Source: Oenanthe sinensis
Lineage: Eukaryota; Streptophyta; Magnoliopsida; Apiales; Apiaceae
Assembly: GCA_028671895.1 (NCBI GenBank)
Contig: CM053810.1
Location: 32,591,501 to 32,655,500 of the forward strand
Length of the DNA stretch: 64,000 bases
Reading direction: 5' to 3'
Shown: in pieces, positions 11,933 through 24,499 of the stretch
Layout: every line of letters starts with the position of its first letter
Position numbering within the stretch: the first letter of the stretch is position 1
Program-made: the position numbers and the translations under genes
Notes under the pieces: generated by a model
What the model was told of the DNA's origin: nothing
What the model saw: the letters and a program-made list of their open reading frames with translations, nothing else
Databases searched by the model: none

Positions 11933-14900
11933 TTATCCTGAAGAATTTAGCATTCCAATTTCACTAACCAACCTGTTGAAGGTGTCTTCATCAAGTGGTT
12001 TAGTAAATATATCAGCCAATTGTTTTTATGTAGGAACATAGAATAATTCAATCACTCCATTTTCTGCATGTTCCCTTATGAAGTGGTACCTTACATCAAA
12101 TTGTTTGTTTTGGAATGGTTGATTGGATTGGCAACAATTGAAATTGCACTGGTGTTGTCACACATGATAGGAATTCTTTCCAACACTAGTCCATAGTCCA
12201 TTAGTTGATTCCTGATCCAAAGCACTTGAACACAACAGCTTCCAGCAGCAATGTATTCAGCCTCAGCTGTGGAAGTGGAGATTGATTGTTGTTTTTTGCT
12301 AAACCAAGATACCATTCTTTGTCCAAGAAATTGAGAGCTTCCGGAGGTGATTTTTCTATCCACTCTACATCCAGCAAAGTCAGCATCTGAATATCCAACT
12401 AGGTTTAATCCTGTTTCTTTAGGGTACCATAACCTCATGAAAGGTGTTCCTTTGAGATATCTTAGAATCCTTTTGACAGTAATGAGATGAAATTCCTTAG
12501 AATTTGCCTGAAATCTTGCACATAGACATGTAGAAAACATAATGTCAGGTCTGCTAGCTGTGAGATAGAAAAGAGATCCAATCATTCCTCTGTAGGTCTT
12601 CATGTCGACACCCTTTCCTTTCTTATCTTCATCAAGTTTTGTAGCTGTAGACATTGGAGTCTTGACAGTTGAACAATCTTGCATATCAAACCTCTTGAGT
12701 AGGTCATTAATATATTTAGTTTGACTTATGAAAATGTCATTTGTCCTTTGACTTATTTGAAGGCCTAGAAAATAATTTAGCTCTCCCATCATATTCATCT
12801 CATATTCACTTTGCATAAGCTTAAAGAACCTTTGACATAATTTTTCATTTATAGACCCAAAAATGATATCATCTACATAAATTTGAACTAGTATGATATC
12901 CTCGCCATGTTTCTTGTAGAAAAGAGTTTTGTCAATAGTTCATCTAGTGAATTGATTTTCCAGAAGAAATTTTGACAGAGTGTCATACCATGCTCTAGGG
13001 GTTTGTTTGAGTCCATACAATGCTTTGATGAGTCTGTAAACAAAGTCTGGAAAGTTTGGATCTTCAAAGCCAGGTGGTTGTTGCACATATACTTCCTCTT
13101 CTAATTCACCATTAAGAAATGCACTTTTGACATCCATTTGATAGACCTTAAAGTTTGAGTGTGCTGCAAAGGCTAGGAAAATTCTAATTGCTTCCAATCT
13201 TGCAACAGGAGCAAAAGTCTCATCATAGTCAATGCCTTCTTCTTGTGAATACCCTTTTACAACCAACCTTGCCTTGTTCCTTATCACAATTCCATGTTCA
13301 TCCATTTTGTTCCTGTAGACCCACTTAGTGCCAATTACTAATCTATCCTTTGAAGGTGGCACTAGTTCCCAAACATTTTTTCTCACAAATTGATTCAATT
13401 CCTCTTCCATGGAAATTATCCAGTCTGAATCCATCTCTTCTTCAATCTTTTTTGGCTTATTTTGAGATAGAAAGCAAGCAAATATGCATTCATTCATGGT
13501 TGCTCTCCATGTCCTCACACCTTCATCAGGATTTTCAATGATTTGATCAGCAGTATAAGTTCTATTCCATTTAGTTTGATGAGCTCCATCTTTATCATTT
13601 GAACATGTTTCCTCCTGATTGAAGTTGTTTCCATTTGTTTCAGATCCTTGGGAATCTCTCTCTGAGTTGATGCTAGGAGTGTGTGGAGAATTCTCAAGTT
13701 GAATATGACTGTAATCTTCATTTTCTATTTCCTCATTTTTTCCATGTGAGATGTCTACATGTGACACTTCATGAGTGTTGATAACATTTTTAGTTGCAAA
13801 GGTCTTAGGCTCCATTTCATTTTCAAACCTCAAGGTATCACAATTTTCACCCTCCAAATTCATTGCAAGGAACTTGAAATCATTAAAAGTCACATTTGTG
13901 CTTTCCGTAACCTTTTGTTGATCAATTACATATACTGTATAGACATATTTATCCAAAGAGTATTCCACAAAAATTCCTTCATATACTTTTCTTCAAACTT
14001 CCCAAGGTTGTTAGCATCATCCTTGAGAACAAAACATTTTGTTCCAAACACATGCATGTACGTTACGGATGGTCTTCTATTTTTCATGATGTGATAGGGA
14101 GTCTTTCCAACTGATTTTGTGATGAATGCTGTTTAGAATGTAACATGCATTCCTAACAGTTTCAGCCCAAAAACTTGTTGGAAGATTTGCTTTTGCTAAC
14201 ATTGTTCTTGCAGCTTCAATAAGAGTCATGTTCTTTCTCTCAACCACTCCATTTTGTTATGGAGTTCTTGGGGCTGAGAATTGGTGAGTGATTTCATTCT
14301 TTTTACAGAATTCATTGTGTACTATATTTTTGAATTCGGTTCCATTATCACTTCTTATGGCTACTACTGGTGTAGGGCCTTTGTCCAATCTTTGCAAATT
14401 TTCAATAATAACTTCAAGAGCTTCATCTTTTGAGTGCAAAAATTCTACCCAAGTGTATTTTTAAAGATCATCAACCATGACTAGAGCAAATCGTGTCTTA
14501 GACATGAACATGGCATTTACTGGTCCAAACAGATCCATATGAATCAATTGCAGTGGTTTGGTAATTGATGTAAATTCCTTACTCTTGTGACTTGATCTCT
14601 TCATTTTTCCTCTTTGACATGCCTCACACAATCATTTTATGCAGAATTCAAGTGAAGGCATGTCATTTACTAATTCTCTTTTGACTAGAGAATTAATGTT
14701 TTTGATATTTAAGTGAGACAATATCTTGTGCCAAAGCAGACTTTCATTTTCTGAGGCCTTGAAATAGAAGCAACAAATTTTCTCTTTGTTTGCAGAGTCC
14801 AAATCTGCTACAAATAGGCTTCCTTTTCTCTCACCTTGTAGAGCAACTTCTTTGGTCTTTCTGTGTGATATGAGATACAGTTCCTTGTCAAACTCCACCT

Positions 14901-15150
14901 TTAAATCTTTATTGCAAAATTGGGTGATGCTGGGTAGATTATACTTCAAACCACTGACCAAAGCTACATCTTCAATGGTAACATTTCCATGAATCAATTT
15001 TCCATATTCCATGGTGAAACCAATGTTGTTATCTCCAAAGGTTACCATTGGGCTAGCCTCATCTTTGAATTGTGACAGCAGGGCCTTGTCACCAGTCATA
15101 TGCCTTGAACATCAACTATCTAAGATCCATATGACCTTCTTACCTTTGCC
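11933..15150 (-). pseudogene. pol: Element B pol, broken
   Basis: The gene reads right to left. Protease lies at about 15110-14900, where the active-site DSG is now DS-stop (GGA to TGA). The pre-integrase part is at 14780-14630. The integrase core (14520-14150) keeps SDNGTEF and has a stop after SAPRTP. A Ser/Asn/Glu-rich linker covers 13960-13500. RT runs from 13450 to 12600, with the long open frame 13968-12940 (KARLVVKGYSQEEGIDYD, QMDVKSAFLNGELE) and the catalytic YVDD near 12870. RNase H runs from 12500 to about 11990 (STSTAEAEYIAAGSC, ADIFTKPLDE) and ends at the stop 11935-11933. RT and RNase H are the best preserved parts. Stops and frameshifts elsewhere make it inactive. Confidence 0.88.
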
Positions 15151-15176
15151 CTACAAACACAAACAAATCAGGTTTT
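15148..15176 (-). promoter_or_regulatory. 3'-splice-site-like sequence at element B gag/pol junction
   Basis: On the minus strand, the gag stop TGA (15170-15168) sits in a branch-point-like CTGAT. It is followed by a T/G-rich tract and TAG|GG, with the AG at 15152-15151, 17 nt after the stop. The spacing is the same as in element C and nearly that of A. The function is inferred. Confidence 0.4.
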
Positions 15177-17650
15177 CTTTGATACCCAAACAAGGTTGGG
15201 TCCTTTATGCTTAGTTACATGAATGTCATTCCTATTTTTAACATTCTTAGTCACTTGAACATGCATGCTTTCATTTTTTTATTTTGATTTTAATTTTTAG
15301 CTTGATTAGTACTTCCAGAACTAAATGCATGCTTAGGTGACATGGAATGTTTTCTAGCATATGCTTAGGTGACATGGAATTTTAACAGGACTAGCAGAAT
15401 TAGGCCTACGGTTGTTGATGTTCAGGTTCTAGCATATGCATCCATCAAAAAACTGTATCCTGAGCCTAAAACAAGTATTCATGATATTCATGTTACATGG
15501 AATACAATCAAATTTATCACAGAATTTATGATCATCGTGCATCAAGGGTTTCACATAGCCACAAGCAAATTCAGCATTGTCAACAACATGTTTCTTGCAC
15601 ATATGTGTAAGATGATTTGTTGATCCACAATTTTTACAAATCTTCCTAGGAGCATTATGAACAGGTACATAATTGTTATGTTTGTTAATGCCTATCTTGC
15701 CATTTCTATTTGCTTTTTTCTTCTTAGCATGCACGGTGTCAATTTTCTGGACATTTTGTTTTGGTTCAGTTTTAGTAGAAACAGAGAGCATATTATTCTT
15801 AGTTATTTCCTTATCCTCATCATCCAACTGTTGTTTGGCGACCATACTAACTTCATCAAGTTTAACAGTTGCTTTCTTAAAAATTGGTTCTTTAACATTT
15901 TTCAAAATGTGAGGATTTCCAAGAATTTCAACTTTGTTGCCTTTTGTTGAAACAGATTTCTTCTTCTTGAGATTATCATAATCAAAACCAACTCCAATCC
16001 TAGAGTTTTCCTTATGCTTCTCATGGAATTGTTGAACAATAGTAGCTGAGTTTTGATAAGATCTGATTTTCAATTCATTTTCATAAAATTTTTCTTTAAG
16101 AAATTTTTCAATTTGTTCAGAACAAACAACTTTATTTTTGAGATACTCATTCTCCTATTTCAAGTTTTCTAGAGTTATCAAAGACAATTCTAAGGTCTCA
16201 TTCCTAGCAGTTAGTTTATCATTAGCTTTTAGCAACCTAGCAATTTCCTCATATGTAGCAGTCATACTGATATGAATATTAAACATTTCAATGCTCAAAT
16301 CTTCCACAGTTTTCTTATATTGAGAATTTGACATGTCAAGTGAGACTAATGAGGGTACCTGAGAATTTGAGGACAAAGCTCCATCATGTGAGTTGGCCAT
16401 GAGTGCCATATTCCCATATTCCTCCTCCCCATCTTCATCTGTGTCATCCCATCATTTTCCCTCAATAATATAAGCCTTTCCTGTCTACTTTTTAAGGAGA
16501 GCTTCATACTTGGCTTCCAATTCCAAATAATCTTTATCCTTCTTTATTGCTTTAGGTTTTCTACACTTTGTTGTAAAGTGTCCAAGCTCATTACAGTTGT
16601 AGCATCTTATTTTAGATCTATCAACTGTTCCAGTTTTATATCCTCCATTGGTATTGCTTCTTGCTGGATTCTTTCCTTTGCTTGAAGATTAAACATTTGG
16701 TCTTGGTTTGAAACTTTTATTTTTCTTAAAACTTAGGTTTCCAAATTTCTTCACCATGAAGGCCATGGTTTTGTTGTCCATGCCTTCAAGTTCTTCAATG
16801 GTGTAGAAATTTTCTTCCCCTGATTCACTCTTGACAAGGTCCTTCTCTTCATGTTCCTGTTCTTCAACTTCTTCAGCATTTAACCTTCTGTTTGTATCAG
16901 TCTTCTCATTTTTTAAAGGTTTCTTTGCAACCAAGGCATTTGAGACATTTGCCATTTTTCCTCTGTTTGCTAAAATGGCCTTCTTCTGATAGAACTCAAG
17001 CTCATATGTCTTTAAGATTCCATAGAGAGTCTCAAGTGAAAATTTTATTAGACTTTCCCTTCTCTTATTACGGAGATTTTATGCTCCAGGTGTTTTGGAA
17101 GAGTCAACAAGAACTTCATGTTTTTCTCCTTTGTTTTATAGTACTTTCCATGAAGTTCAAGGTCATTGATGAGTTTGTTGAATCTCTCAAACACTTTAGT
17201 TATACCTTCATTTAGTTTTGACATGAAAGCCTCATACTGTGAAACAAGGAGTTGCCTTTGATTGTCCTGTCCCTCTTCAGTTCCTTTACACAGAATTTCT
17301 ATGGTTTCCCATATGTGTTTTACAAATGTGCAGTTGACAATATTGTTATACATAACAATGTCTAGTGACTCTATTAGTATGAGCATTAAACTGTTGTCAA
17401 GAGACACCTTCTCCTTTTCTGTATCTGTGTACTGAGATGGATCTTTGGGTATCCATGTTGCAGGGATTACCTCAGACCCATTGGGAGTTTCAAGAACCAG
17501 TGTTACCGGCATAAAAGAGCCATTCTTCAATATTTCTGGATACATGGAGTTTGCAGCCTTTATGAACATCAACATTTTTATATTCCATAAGTTGTAGTTT
17601 TCTCTTTCGAAAGGAGGAATCTTTATATTTCTTAGCTTCTGAGAACTCAT
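15168..17650 (-). pseudogene. gag: Element B gag, broken
   Basis: The start ATG at 17650-17648 opens a good 200-codon frame (MSSQKLRNIKIPPFERENY), typical of copia gag N-termini, to 17048. Further pieces are at 16955-16689 (acidic, then KNKSFKPRPNV), a CX2CX4HX4C knuckle at about 16610-16565 (CYNCNELGHFTTKC), a coiled-coil-like stretch at 16409-16155, and 16073-15429 with a second knuckle (CKNCGSTNHLTHMC). It ends WVSKKT and TGA at 15170-15168. A 32-bp tandem duplication (ATGCTTAGGTGACATGGAAT at 15329 and 15361) disturbs the last part. The capsid-like N-terminal half is the most intact piece. Confidence 0.85.
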
Positions 17651-17686
17651 CTTGATATTTTAAACTGTATGTATGTTAACAGCCTG

Positions 17687-17698
17687 GCTCTAATACCA
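17687..17698 (-). other. Primer binding site of element B
   Basis: On the minus strand it reads TGGTATTAGAGC, one base different from the complement of the plant initiator tRNA-Met 3' end (TGGTATCAGAGC). It lies two bases inside the 5' LTR boundary at 17701 and fixes the orientation of B. Confidence 0.85.
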
Positions 17699-17700
17699 CT

Positions 17701-18259
17701 TGTTAGGAATTAGGAGTCCCAGACGTTTATAGGGGGTGAATATATACTTCAAAGATTCTTAGCCTTCTTAACTGTGATGAACTGTTTGGTTGTTTGAATA
17801 AAAATTTGTTGAAACAAGCTAAGTGTTTACAAGAGCATAAAATGATAAGTAAAGTAAACACAAGATGTAACTTTCAATCTAATTATATTAGAATGAATTT
17901 TGCTACAATCTGAAATTCAAACTTAATTTCAGCTTCTTGTTCTTCGAAGATACAAGGTATGAAAACACTTGATACAAATTCAAAGACCATGAGGCTATGC
18001 ATAAGACAGTTTAGCTAAAACTAGAAATAGACAAGAAATACTTAACAACTGACTACTATCTATTTCTAGCTAAAACTTGTTTTGACAGTCTGCTACATTC
18101 AGCCTTATATCTTCTGTCTTTTATCTTGATTATCTTCCCAGCTTCAATGTAGACTTGTTTCTATCTTCACGGGCTTGACTTATCTTGCAAAGACAGAGTT
18201 GCAAATTATATGTCTTCTTCTTCTGCAATTCTCCTTGAAAATAGCTCTTTAGAACAGTA
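17701..18259 (-). mobile_element. Element B 5' LTR, inner part
   Basis: It begins TGTTAGGAATTAGG on the plus strand, like the other LTR at 6495, and runs in parallel with 6495-7108 until element C starts at 18260. A stretch of about 45 bp present in the 3' LTR near 6790-6835, including its TATA-like sequence, is missing here around 17990-18005. The rest of this LTR is at 30938-31611. Confidence 0.88.
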
Positions 18260-19036
18260 TGTTTTCCAATTGCACAAGTAGAAGGGGGTTGAATACTTGT
18301 GTGCTTTTTCTGCCTGATTAAAATTAACTCAATAAGAATTAAAGACTTGAATACAAAACTTAGATGAAACACAAAGATATGAATAACAATTGTTTGTTTA
18401 ATTGATATATAAAAACAAACTCTCCTAAGGTGTACACAAAGCCTAACAGCTTCTTTGTGTTTCTCACATCAACTCTCTCTATCTCTATGCTCTCAAAAAC
18501 TTCATCTATTTTTCACACTTTTCAATTAGGTTACACAAAATGTTTATATAGAGAGCTGCCTATCAACTAATAACAGAAAATCAAATTACAATAGGAATAT
18601 AATTCCTAATTATTAGTTGATAGTTTCCTTCTGTAATTCTTTTTCCTTCCTGTAGAATATCTGCAATATATTTGATTTTATCTTCGAAGGCTTCCCTTTT
18701 ATGTTATCATCTTCCAAATTCAGCTTTGACTTCATACACTCTGAAATCTTCAAACTCTGCTAGACTATAAACTCTGATAGTCTATAGACTCTGATTATTT
18801 GTAGACTTTGACTGATTGTAGACTCTGATAGTCTATAGGCTCTGATCACCTCTCAGGCTCTGGTCTTCATCTAGACTCTGGTTTCACTTTCTACAGAAAA
18901 TCTTCTAAGTACAAGAATGTTGACTAACTAGACTTTGATTATAAAATTTCAGAGACTAGAAAGACTTATTACAAATAAGTTATGCTAACTCATGTTATAG
19001 TCTTTTGTACATCATCAAATGAATATATTCCTAACA
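18260..19036 (-). mobile_element. Element C 3' LTR
   Basis: This 777-bp LTR starts TGTTTTCC and ends CCTAACA on the plus strand, and is closely similar to 30157-30937. In element orientation it begins TGTTAGGAATATATTC. It contains a cluster of TAGACTCTGA/GTCTATAGACTCTGAT words at 18755-18900 and a TATA box on the minus strand (18550-18542, TATATAAAC). Confidence 0.93.
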
Positions 19037-19050
19037 ATCTCCCCCTATTT
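19037..19050 (-). other. Polypurine tract of element C
   Basis: On the minus strand it reads AAATAGGGGGAGAT directly before the 3' LTR start. This is the usual copia plus-strand primer position and composition. Confidence 0.85.
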
Positions 19051-19490
19051 ATGCTTTATAGAAGGTAAGCATAAATCAAGGTTTGATGATCTCATAACTA
19101 AAAAATGAAACAATTAATCTAGAACAAAACTTTGTATAAGGAATAAGAATTTTATTTCACTTGATCTTCTCAAAAGCTGGATTGTTTTTCAGAAAATATT
19201 TCATCATATTTTCCTAAACAGTAAGATGTGGAACATTTGAACATTTTTTCATTGGAACATTTGATTTGATAGTAAGTTGCTCTCAGATCATTTGCACTTC
19301 TTTCTTATTCTTTTAAATCCTTCAACATTAGAACACTAACTTTCTCACTCATAGGTTGAAATCCAAAGTAATGACCCACACCCTCTTGAAATTTGACTTG
19401 CTTTTCTTCTACTAACATGTCTTGATCATTTCCTTCAACATCGACATATTTTAAAGAAAATTTGCCCATCTGTCAAGTTTCCTGTCTGTG
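19051..19490 (-). other. Element C 3' untranslated region
   Basis: This AT-rich stretch lies between the env-like gene and the polypurine tract. I see no convincing open frame or motif in it. It may include decayed C-terminal codons of the env-like gene. Confidence 0.5.
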
Positions 19491-22400
19491 CAGAGTCATC
19501 TTCTTGTCAATCTCCTTGAACCATTGTGTGTGACAGCTTCTTTGCTTTTATTTACTTCATAATAAATTTGTAGGAGAAATCTAATATACTGTAATTCCTC
19601 AGCCTGTTTGAGAAAGATAAAGTTTGATTGACTAATCCATCTAGCAGATCCACCTTCTAAGAAATATACCAGCATCTCATTTTTCACCTTTTTTGTGCCT
19701 CCATGTCTACCTTGCATTGTTCTTTCAAAAATATTATAAACAATTTGAGCAGATACCACTTTGTTCAAGTGTTTTTGTATAATCTTATCAAACTACCTAT
19801 TTGTCAAGGATTGAGGATCCCTGGATAGAGTTGATGTTCGGTCAATGTCTAATTCTTCAAAGCCTCTAAGACCTGTCTTCTTTTTAGCTCTCAGTTGTAG
19901 ATTAGATTGACTACATTTCTAGTAAGACGGTTCTTTGACCTCATTAGAGTCTGACTTGTTCTTTTGCTTATTAGAGTCTAACTTAGACTCTAATTTCCCA
20001 TGTCCAGTCACTGACTGATGTGTTTGAGTTTTTTCTATTCCAGCCATTCCAGATTGTTTTTGTTGCACACCACCAGGACCCCTAGGACTATGAAAACTAT
20101 CATCATATTCATCATCATCACCATCTCTCCTCCTTTTAACTCCCTTTTTAGCATCCTTGCACACACCATCCTTATTTCTCCTTGAGGATTCACCAACTTT
20201 CTTATCCCCCTTTTTGACATCATCACTTCGAGTGATAGCCAAAAGAATATGTTCAAGCACTGTAGAGATATTGGCCTGTGCTGCAATGACTGAATCAACC
20301 TTGGTGGTTAGATCAGAGACTGTAGTTTGGAGATTGGCTTGAGTAGTAGTGATAGCAGCAAGAGCATCCTTGAAAGTAACTTTTTTGGATGATTGAAGGG
20401 AATGAATTCTGTCAAATCTAGTATTAAGCAGGGAAGTTGTATTATCAACACCAGTAAGTTTGGTTTGAATATGAGAAAGGTCCTTGACCACACTAGCTAA
20501 TTGTGCAGTAACATTCTCTGTCTCAGCCTTAATTTCTGTGTTGATAGTTCTATCATCTTCAAGGAAAGAGGCATCAGTATCTTCATGTAGATAATGACCA
20601 TGTTCTTGTAGAAAAGACTTCATCTGAAAATCCTTTAGTCTTTCAAACAGGTGAATGGCCAAGATGCACTCAAAAAAAACTTTATCTGTTATACTCTTAA
20701 GTTGTGTAGATTCCCAAGTGAAAGGAAAAAATTAATGAAAATAGATAAAGGATGGATTGACTGGTCCATCATCCTCAGAATTACAATCCTCCTGCATATC
20801 AGCTCTATTTGTAATTGGAGGGGTAGACTCTGGTGGTTGAGTAGACTCCGAAACTGTAAAAGGGACTATAGACCCTGACTCCTCCTTAGAGTGATCAGAG
20901 TATGTAGACTCTGGAAGCCTAGCCCTTGTAGGCATGATCAAAATTGGTTCTTCTAACTTCAATTCTGCAGTTTTAACCTGAATAGTAGTAGGATCGACCA
21001 AAGCCTCAATGACTCTTTTTACTCTCCTTGCTAAAGAATCCACTAGATGGTGTTGTGGTCTTTATGTAAATGATTTTTGTGCATCTAGAGCCTCCTCCTT
21101 TTTGCCAATCTGCAAAATCAACAAGAATGAATTTTCATCCATCCCCTACCTCAACTCATTGGACCAACTTTTTGGAAAATCTTTATCATAATAAGTAAAG
21201 CTAGGTTTAGGATACCCTATTCTTTCATCCTAACATTGGGGTTGGCACTCACTCTCTAATTCTCATTCAAGCTCTCTATAGCCTTTTTTAACTCTCCTTT
21301 TGCCTGCACAAATGCCAGCCTCTCAATAATTTTTTCACTCAATTTGGAGGGTGCACTCAAAAATCCTACAGAAGAGGGGGTGAGAGAAGTAAGGTTTGCT
21401 TCAATACCTGAACCACCTTGATGAAGGGGAACCCCTTCAAATGTCTGAAAGCTAGGGGTTTCCAACAAGGGGAGAGCATCAATAGACTCTGAACCCTTAC
21501 AAGCATCTTCTTTCTTTCCAGAATCTGTTGGCTCTAGTATTCCAGTCTCAGGGTCTACTCTAGACTCTGACTGCTTCAGTATTACTTCATAAGAAGCCAG
21601 AGTCTGAGTGTCACCATCTTTGATTGTTGGTGCATGAGACTCCCCCTCAAGGTGGATAGACTCTGATAGAATAGATTGGATAATTTCTTCATGAGCATCC
21701 ATCAGTGTCTATCCTTCCATATCACTGGGGTTCCCAATAGCATTTTTGAGAGTTTCCAAGGAGGGCCTAATAGCATACTCCTCTGCCCCACTATCACTCA
21801 ACCTCAGACTAGGTGGTTCTTCTGTGGGTGAGATAGACTGAGCATCTTTCTCACTAGTCACCACTGGTGCACTAGTCCCATCCTCCAACTTCCTTGCATC
21901 TCCTGCTACCTCCTGTTGTTCTTCAATAATAAATGCATCCAAATTGAGATGAAAGGCCCTTAGATGGATTGCATTGATTGTCACGACATCTGTGAGATTG
22001 AAAAGTTCCTGCAATTCTTTTCTTACTTTTTGGAAATATGTGCCCTTGAGTTGATCCAATATACTCTGGTAGGTTGGATAGATGTATTTATTGGCAATTT
22101 TACCTATATTGTGGACAAGATAGTCAGTCACCTATCTTGATTGAGGTTGAAAGTGCGAAATCCATTGAATGATTGTCCTATAGGTAACCCCATTTTCCCA
22201 AATTGCTTCATAGTTCAAACTGGTTGCTCAATCTCAGTTTCCAACTCAGCAACAGACTTTGATTCTCTTTTTTTGTGGGCCTTGAGCTTTTTAGGCTTCT
22301 ATGATATTTGTTGTTCAGAGTCTGGCACACCAAGTGCTTTGAGAACTTCATTTGTCGTGCCTTCTATGTGTAGAGATTTGTGACCACATCTTGTGAAGAC

Positions 22401-24044
22401 ATGTGTAGCTCCATTTCCATTCTCTTCCTAAGGGTGCCTAGGTTGTAAGAAGATCCAAGACTTGTTGCTGTGTCTTGTAGAGTTGAGGATCTTCTAATGA
22501 TTCCACCAATGGATATAAAAATAGTAGTACCTCATCATGTGGAGTAATGATTTCATCAATGAAACAAGTGGCTGCAACCAATGGCATTCCTTCCCAAAAT
22601 GTTTCATAATTAGAGTCTAAAGGCAGTCTAGACTCTGACTCAACATTAGACCCTGGTTCTGATATCTCCTTGCTTTCAGAGTTTGTCCTTATAGGAGCCT
22701 TGGGAGCATCTGTTTCCAGCAAAATAGGGTTAGTAACAATAATAGGCTTGTGTGTGTGTGCAGAATAAGCCTTCATTAACCTCTTATATTTCTGAGTAAA
22801 AGATTTCTAAGGAGACCCAATTTGAGAATCCTGAGGTGCTTCCCTAGGTTTATAAGAGTGTGTAGCCTTTTGAGAGTCTACAGACTTGGCTTCAAGGTTA
22901 GAATCAAATGTATCATGACCTTTTTTTAGCAAAGAAAGCCCTTCAACATCTTGTTTCTCTAGAGGGTTGAGCTCCCCATCACTTGGCTCATCTATTAGCC
23001 TTGTTTGAACCAATCTCCTTATTTTTACAACTGGTGCCTGTTGAGAGACACCAGACGTTTGTTTCTTTTTAGATTTTGGTTTTGTAGATTGTTTAGTGGA
23101 ATAGGATTTGGTTACTTGGGTAGGTGTAGGGGACTCTCCATAACTTATTCCTGCACCATTTCACCACCAAAAAATGAAGCATTGTAAATAGAAGGTTTGT
23201 AGTTAGAGAGTTTTACCTACATTACCTGTGGATAAGTCATGGCAGATAGACTTTTCTTTTTGTCATCAATTATTTTGATGTCAAAGAAAATTTTCCTTTG
23301 TTGCTTATAGGCTTGCGCACAACAATCATCTGCAAGCTTGGTAGACATGTCAGGAATGAAGTGATTCAAGAGAAGCATAAAAAATCTATGATAGTAGACT
23401 TTCTTTCTGCTTTCTTACACATTGTTTAATTTTGCTCCCATTTGAGTGAGAAACATATCACTAATGTTGATCACCTTGTCAAACAGGAGACTATAACCAA
23501 TTTGATAAGTAATAAATGTAATAGCATCAAAATCACTACACTTACCAGTGAAGCATTTAGCAATTTGGTCAAAGAAAAACGACCATTCTTTCCTCAAGAA
23601 AGGCCTAGTTATTTTACTCATATTGTCTAAGCTAGTAGAATAACCTATTACCTTAAACATGCTCTTAATTTTATCATCAGACACAGTATTATCAAATAAA
23701 GGTTTGACAGGCAGTTGAAAAACAGAATTAATCACATTAGTAGTGATATCAAAAGTGAACTCACCAAATTTAAACATGATTTTATCTGGTTGATCCTAAG
23801 AAGGATCAACTACCTTGGCTGAACTCCAAGCTTGAGATACAACATCCATATGAATCACTAGGGATGCTTTCAGTATGTAGCTGAGCTTATATTTTTTCAA
23901 GAAATCAATCACAGGGTAGGAGTCAGCATATACCCATTTCTTTTCTCCAAGAGCTGCAACATGGTTCGTGGTCAGGAATTCGAAATCCCCAAAAGTGAAT
24001 GCAATTGCCTTGGGTCCCCTCATGACAGTTGAGATAGCAACCAT
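19491..24044 (-). pseudogene. Element C env-like third gene, broken
   Basis: This is the Sirevirus third gene, of unknown function. The start ATG is at 24044-24042 (MVAISTVMRGPKAIAFTFGD), about 95 bp after a TATA-like box. The N-terminal domain runs to about 23400 and holds the conserved core RKEWSFFFDQIAKCFTGK with DFDAI near 23590-23520. Then come Lys-rich and Ser/Glu/Pro-rich stretches (23130-21250) in which the family word GAGTCT is read as Glu-Ser. Long heptad-like coiled-coil stretches follow at 20560-20200 (TAQLASVVKDLSHIQTKL, LQTTVSDLTTKVDSVIAAQA), with a basic C-terminal part to about 19496. At roughly 1400-1500 codons it is far longer than a minimal env. In-frame stops (for example 23797, 23415, 22808, 21709) split it into blocks, yet most blocks stay in long frames. 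Confidence 0.75.
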
Positions 24045-24499
24045 TGAAATTGTTGAGTTGAGAGTGATGAAAATGCTTGAAGAAATAAGCTAGGGTTCGT
24101 GAAAAGCTATATGAATATTTCTACCTTAGAAAATAATTTATAATAAATATGTAAGTAAAATGTATGAGAATTTTCTATTTTGTTTAAATTGCATACAATA
24201 TACACGACTCTATAGCCTGTCACTAGTTAAAAGTAACTGTTACCCGCCTTTTTCAAGTCATTTGAACAATTTAAACGTAATCAGAGTCTGTAGGCGCGAA
24301 TGTTAACCGTTTCAGGGTCTAGGTGCTTAAAACATTTTCAGAGTCTACAGCCTCGTCAGAGTCTACAGACGCATCAGAGTTTAGGAGTTAGACTATGTCA
24401 AGATACAATACCTTAAAAATTTTATAAGAGCAAATCATAGTTTGAGAAATTAGGGACTATAATTAAAATACATATCTTGCTTCTTTCATGATAGAACAC
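24045..24499 (-). promoter_or_regulatory. Element C pol/env-like spacer with TATA-like box and AGAGTCTACA words
   Basis: On the minus strand TATAAATTA (24142-24134) lies about 95 bp ahead of the env-like ATG, followed by a C/A/T-rich leader (CTCAACTCAACAATTTCA just before ATG). At 24280-24400 the family word appears at least five times (CAGAGTCTACAG, CAGAGTCTGTAGG). The rest is AT-rich without other features. Promoter function is inferred. Confidence 0.45.
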
